DNA of 64,000 nucleotides, taken from Thermoanaerobacterium sp. CMT5567-10. GTDB taxonomy: Bacteria > Bacillota > Thermoanaerobacteria > Thermoanaerobacterales > Thermoanaerobacteraceae. Location of the stretch: NCBI RefSeq assembly GCF_030534315.2, contig NZ_CP130558.2, positions 1,423,501-1,487,500 on the forward strand. Reading direction: 5' to 3'. Position 1 is the first letter of the stretch. Every line of letters starts with the position of its first letter. Of this stretch, positions 60,803 to 64,000 are shown one piece after another. The notes under the pieces were generated by a model. The model was not told where the DNA came from. It made no database searches and saw nothing but the letters and a program-made list of their open reading frames with translations. The position numbers and the translations under genes are program-made.

Positions 60803-61119
60803 GAATTAGATACCGAGACTATTCTAAATTATTACAGTCAGAGATTGCCTATGGAAATATTCTTTAGGCATACAAAAAATAATCTTGGACTAAATATGTA
60901 TCAAGTACACTCAACAAAATCAATAGATAGATTATTATGGCTTATATCATTGATATACCTGTATCTTAAGCTTCAGGCGATGAATATTGCAAATTTGGGC
61001 AAGGAATAAAAATAGTTTGTAAAGAGGTACAAAAACAGCTTATTCAATGGATATTTGAACAAGCTAATAACAACACTGTATCTATTGATGCAATTTTAGA
61101 ACAACTACGTTTAGCATAG
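60803..61119 (+). pseudogene. C-terminal remnant of an IS4/IS701-like transposase
   Basis: Plus-strand frame ELDTETILNYYSQRLPMEIF, FRHTKNNLGLNMYQVHSTKS, then a frame change near 61000 and IVCKEVQKQLIQWIF...LEQLRLA to TAG at 61117-61119. The Y-Y-x-x-R-x-x-x-E-x-x-F-x-x-x-K-x-x-L-G-L pattern is the conserved end of DDE transposases of the IS4/IS701 type and includes the catalytic Glu. The N-terminal two thirds are missing, and there is a frameshift, so it is inactive. Confidence 0.7.
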
Positions 61120-61210
61120 GGATAGTGTATCTATTTAATGGTAATATTTGTTATTAATTTTTCTCATCTATAGTTGTATAATAAATTTTACAGGTTTTTT
61201 TATGAAAAGT

Positions 61211-61264
61211 GGATCACTTTTCCGTTAACACAGAGCCAATTTTTGGCTCACTTTTATATTAGCA
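61211..61264. repeat. IS21-type terminal repeats
   Basis: Two related 20-bp units, GGATCACTTTTCCGTTAACA (61211-61230) and GGCTCACTTTTATATTAGCA (61245-61264), 14 bases apart. Repeats of the form GGATCAnTTTnnnnTTAnC are found at the ends of IS21-family elements. With the IstA fragment at 62810-63060 they flank the MFS gene. Confidence 0.5.
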
Positions 61265-61280
61265 TATACAACTGATATTA

Positions 61281-62534
61281 TTATAAGTTATTTTCTGAAA
61301 AAGTTTCTATAATCTTATCCTGTTTAAAAAAATAAATAAAAAAGAGCAAAATAGAAGCTATTAAAGAAAAACTTGAAATAAATATACTAAATAAATTCTT
61401 ATGCAAAACAGACAACATTCTTATTCCAACATAATTTCCTAAACCTTTTGCCAAAGACCAACCTAGACTAGCAATGCTAAAATATGCAGATGTATATTGA
61501 ACATTATTAATTGTATCAGAAATAGCTTTATCCTCAAATGGCGTAAATATTAATTCTCCTAGTGTAAACACAATTGCAACAAAAAACAATATGAACATAT
61601 TAGTACTTAAAAAAAGTATAGCTATACTAAATCCTATTAACAATGAACCTAAACCCAATCCTAGCATACTATTACTCTTAATTTTTTTATTAATAATAAC
61701 CATTAAAGGTATTTGAAATAATACGGATATAATTGTATTAATTACAAGCATAATAGAATATACCAGCATAGAAACATTATATTTTGAAAAGTAAATAGGT
61801 AATACTGTAAAAAACTGACTATAGGATATGTGTATAAGAATTATTACAACAAAATATAAGCAAAATTTTTTATTTTTAATAACAGTAACAAACCCTAATA
61901 AACTGTCTTTAATTTTGTTTTTAATTCTATTATCAAAGTCAAGTACAACTATTCTATCTATTATAATAGCGGCAAAAATATTTAATACTGATACAACATA
62001 TAACAATACTACTATACCATTCTTATCCATAAATATTGCACCAATAAGTGTACCTAAAGCACCTCCAATATTTAACGACAAATTATAAAGAGTAAATGCT
62101 TGTAGCTTTTTTTGTTCATCAGACGCTGTATTTAGAGATACAAAACTTTTACATGCCAAATTAAACATTGAAGTACCTAACCCAATTGTTATACTTATCA
62201 ATGCTAATAGTTGAACATTTGAAATATATAAATATAGTATATATATCACACCTCCTAATATCCTACCTATTATCATACTTAATTTATAACCTATTCTATC
62301 TACTATAAAACTCGCAGGAATCATTAAACCTGTTTGAGAAAATCCATAAATACTTACAACTATAGCAACTTGATTTGTGTTTAAGTTATGATACCTTGCA
62401 AGCATAACAGCCAGAAATGGCATAATCATCGTATAGCCTATAGCTGATAGTACCCTTGAAGCTAATGTTGCCCATAAATTTATATCAAAATTTTTGTAAT
62501 TTACAGTATTAATAATTCTGTCTAATTTCTTCAA
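61281..62534 (-). CDS. MFS transporter
   Basis: 417-codon membrane protein with twelve predicted spans and the MFS loop motif between spans 2 and 3 (FIVDRIGYKLSMIIGRILGG). It resembles drug or macrolide exporters of Firmicutes, but the substrate cannot be told. Start TTG 62534 has GAGG upstream. Its codon use and base composition are more AT-rich than the core genes, and it sits between an IS21 end and an IstA fragment, in the place where istB would be, which points to arrival or rearrangement by mobile DNA. Confidence 0.85.
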   Translation of the reverse strand: MKKLDRIINTVNYKNFDINLWATLASRVLSAIGYTMIMPFLAVMLARYHNLNTNQVAIVVSIYGFSQTGLMIPASFIVDRIGYKLSMIIGRILGGVIYILYLYISNVQLLALISITIGLGTSMFNLACKSFVSLNTASDEQKKLQAFTLYNLSLNIGGALGTLIGAIFMDKNGIVVLLYVVSVLNIFAAIIIDRIVVLDFDNRIKNKIKDSLLGFVTVIKNKKFCLYFVVIILIHISYSQFFTVLPIYFSKYNVSMLVYSIMLVINTIISVLFQIPLMVIINKKIKSNSMLGLGLGSLLIGFSIAILFLSTNMFILFFVAIVFTLGELIFTPFEDKAISDTINNVQYTSAYFSIASLGWSLAKGLGNYVGIRMLSVLHKNLFSIFISSFSLIASILLFFIYFFKQDKIIETFSENNL

Positions 62535-62809
62535 GACAATACCTCTTTTCTATATTGAATTTTCAATTTTTAAGCAAATTTCATATTTTAAATATCTTGT
62601 GGCACTTATCAAGTGAGCGAATTTCATAATTAACTTTCTTATTAAAAATATATCAATATATTGTGGTTAATTTATAGTTATAACACTATATATTGTTAAA
62701 TTACATTTGATTTTTGAATTATGCAATTTCCTCAAGCGAAAGATCTACCAATTTTCAACGAATTTTCCTTACAGAATTTCATTTTAAATGCATAATGTGC
62801 ACTTAATAC
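62535..62809. other. Gene-free AT-rich stretch
   Basis: Between the MFS gene and the IstA fragment; no frame with a start and ribosome site, no strong hairpin. Presumably decayed IS21 sequence and the MFS promoter. Confidence 0.4.
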
Positions 62810-63060
62810 TTAATAACAGGCCTGAGTTTTGCACGAATTCCAAAATCTTCCTTTACCGCAACTCTCGTACACAGTAGTTTCACCCCAATCTACTTGTACT
62901 GCTTCTCCTGGATTAAATTCAAAAGGTACGAATGTTTTTGGTATTTCATCTTTAAGTTGTTGTACAGCCAATCTTACTGTGGATTCTTCACTTTTAAATT
63001 CTTTTTCTTCTACTAGATGATGGTACATCTTTCTAGTTATATTTTGCTGCTTTTTTATTC
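62810..63060 (-). pseudogene. IS21-family transposase IstA fragment
   Basis: Minus-strand frame GIKKQQNITRKMYHHLVEEK, EFKSEESTVRLAVQQLK, FVPFEFNPGEAVQVDWGETTV is the middle of IstA, including the first catalytic Asp in QVDWGE. The reading frame breaks soon after, and the N-terminal HTH and the DDE remainder are absent. No istB is present; the MFS gene occupies the space downstream. Confidence 0.75.
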
Positions 63061-63178
63061 CTTCTATTTCATCTCACTCATGTGATCTTATTTCATGAGG
63101 GAAATTTTATCTTAAAGTAGGGGATTATTCAACTGAAATATCAGGGTATTTTTAGTGTATCATAAACAGCTTCAAAAA

Positions 63179-64000
63179 TTAAATATAACTTAATGTATTA
63201 GAAACAAAGTAAAAATCCCCATCAACCATAATATAAAAAACAGTTAAGTAATAATGTTTCTTAAGATTTGCTGTCGGTTTTACAAATAATTTAACAATAT
63301 GACTTTCATTAGGATCAATTTCTATTTCATTGTCCTCAATCTGTAGAAACACATCTTTAGAATCAATACAAATTGCGGAAATGAATAGTTTTAACTTCTT
63401 ATTGCTATAGTTCCTTAGTTCTAAAACATTAATAATATTCCCATTAATATCAAATTTCAAATTTGTATAACCTCTTATACCTATTTTAAAATTAGGTACA
63501 TCTTGAATAATTCCACATTTATAACATTTGATACTTGTTCTAACGTATGTTTTTCTCGTAGTTTTAATACTATATTTAGTCATCAAAGTTATGTTATGAC
63601 AATTACTGCATGTGTTATCATAGGTTATTTTGCAAATAGATGTTCGTTTGTCAGTTATGTTTTCATAGAAATTATTTTGATATTTGAGTGTATAATCTGT
63701 TATCATGTTAAAAATATCTTTAAAAATTTGCATAAATTTTATTCTTAATTTATAAACTACGTTATTAGTATTTACAAATTCTTTAACTGAAAAATTATAA
63801 TTTTTGCTAGATAATATTTTTTTTAAATTATTTTCAATATCTATAATTTTTCCTTTCAACAAATTCTCTAATTTAAAATGATCTCTTAAGAAAATAACTT
63901 TATCCAAATATTTTAGCATTTCATTAATTTGATTTTCTACAGTATCATTATTAGAAATTACTATACTAATTGAATCAACAGAAAACTTTTCTAATGAAAA
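63179..64000 (-). CDS. Hypothetical protein with CxxC pairs, 5' end beyond window
   Basis: The frame is open from the right edge (64000) to TAA at 63179, 273 codons, so the ATG at 63919 is internal. The edge part FSLEKFSVDSISIVISNNDT might be the start of a glycosyltransferase-like domain, but this is only a hint. The middle has two CxxC pairs (CSNCHN, CYKCG) 30-odd residues apart, likely a zinc ribbon; the C-terminal third (LRNYSNKKLKLFISAICIDS, ESHIVKLFVKPTANLKKHYY) looks like a beta-sandwich. Not recognised. Very AT-rich, in the accessory region. Confidence 0.6.
   Translation of the reverse strand, partial: FSLEKFSVDSISIVISNNDTVENQINEMLKYLDKVIFLRDHFKLENLLKGKIIDIENNLKKILSSKNYNFSVKEFVNTNNVVYKLRIKFMQIFKDIFNMITDYTLKYQNNFYENITDKRTSICKITYDNTCSNCHNITLMTKYSIKTTRKTYVRTSIKCYKCGIIQDVPNFKIGIRGYTNLKFDINGNIINVLELRNYSNKKLKLFISAICIDSKDVFLQIEDNEIEIDPNESHIVKLFVKPTANLKKHYYLTVFYIMVDGDFYFVSNTLSYI

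Overview
This window looks like chromosomal DNA from a thermophilic, endospore-forming, low-GC Gram-positive anaerobe of the Thermoanaerobacterales, most likely Thermoanaerobacterium. The reasons are the AT-rich sequence with strong GGAGG ribosome sites and many TTG/GTG starts, the spore genes (sleB/ypeB, gerA-type operon, spoIIR, spoVT, spoVG, yabG, a small acid-soluble spore protein), and the Bacillus-like neighbourhood ispE-veg-yabG-spoVT-mfd-pth-prs-glmU-spoVG-purR-murC. No tRNA, rRNA, CRISPR array or intact insertion sequence was seen.

Layout. 1-8.7 kb is mixed: a truncated lipoprotein gene, a SWIM/SNF2 helicase, a phosphodiester glycosidase behind a tiny upstream ORF, an IS200 remnant, and a cassette of a GAF-HTH regulator plus an exported peptidoglycan-binding protein. 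8.7-16.7 kb holds envelope and housekeeping genes: PAP2 phosphatase, a diacylglycerol glucosyltransferase-like protein, thiT under a TPP riboswitch, ogt, an aldo/keto reductase and a KimA-like permease. 16.9-17.4 kb has no gene but holds a dense set of nested inverted repeats ending in a terminator, read here as a candidate large structured RNA of about 480 nt on the minus strand. 17.5-23.2 kb carries a UPF0173 hydrolase, a MutS-like ATPase, argS, a DUF1934 gene and ddl. 23.3-38.1 kb is a sporulation and germination block with ispE, a GntR regulator and veg among it. 38.8-53.5 kb is the conserved prsA-mfd-pth-htrA-two-component-prs-glmU-spoVG-purR-murC block. 53.5-56.1 kb has a LacI regulator, a CPBP protease and Hsp20.

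56.2-64 kb is accessory DNA full of scars. It has a minimal nucleotidyltransferase whose HEPN partner is cut to 19 codons, small lipoproteins, and a second GAF-HTH regulator cassette. It also has fragments of IS4/IS701-like and IS21-type elements, an MFS exporter lying between IS21 pieces, and a partial gene at the right edge.

The most interesting material is (i) the candidate structured RNA and (ii) the two paralogous GAF-HTH cassettes. Each regulator is followed on the same strand by a promoter with two copies of a TGCCGAA...CGG-type element, 43 bp apart in one locus and 33 bp in the other (one helical turn different), with the -10 box at the same distance from the proximal copy. Each promoter leads to an exported-protein gene. 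Just upstream of the second regulator is a 36-codon mini-gene, an in-frame internal deletion of the neighbouring secreted-protein gene that keeps only the signal peptide and six C-terminal codons.
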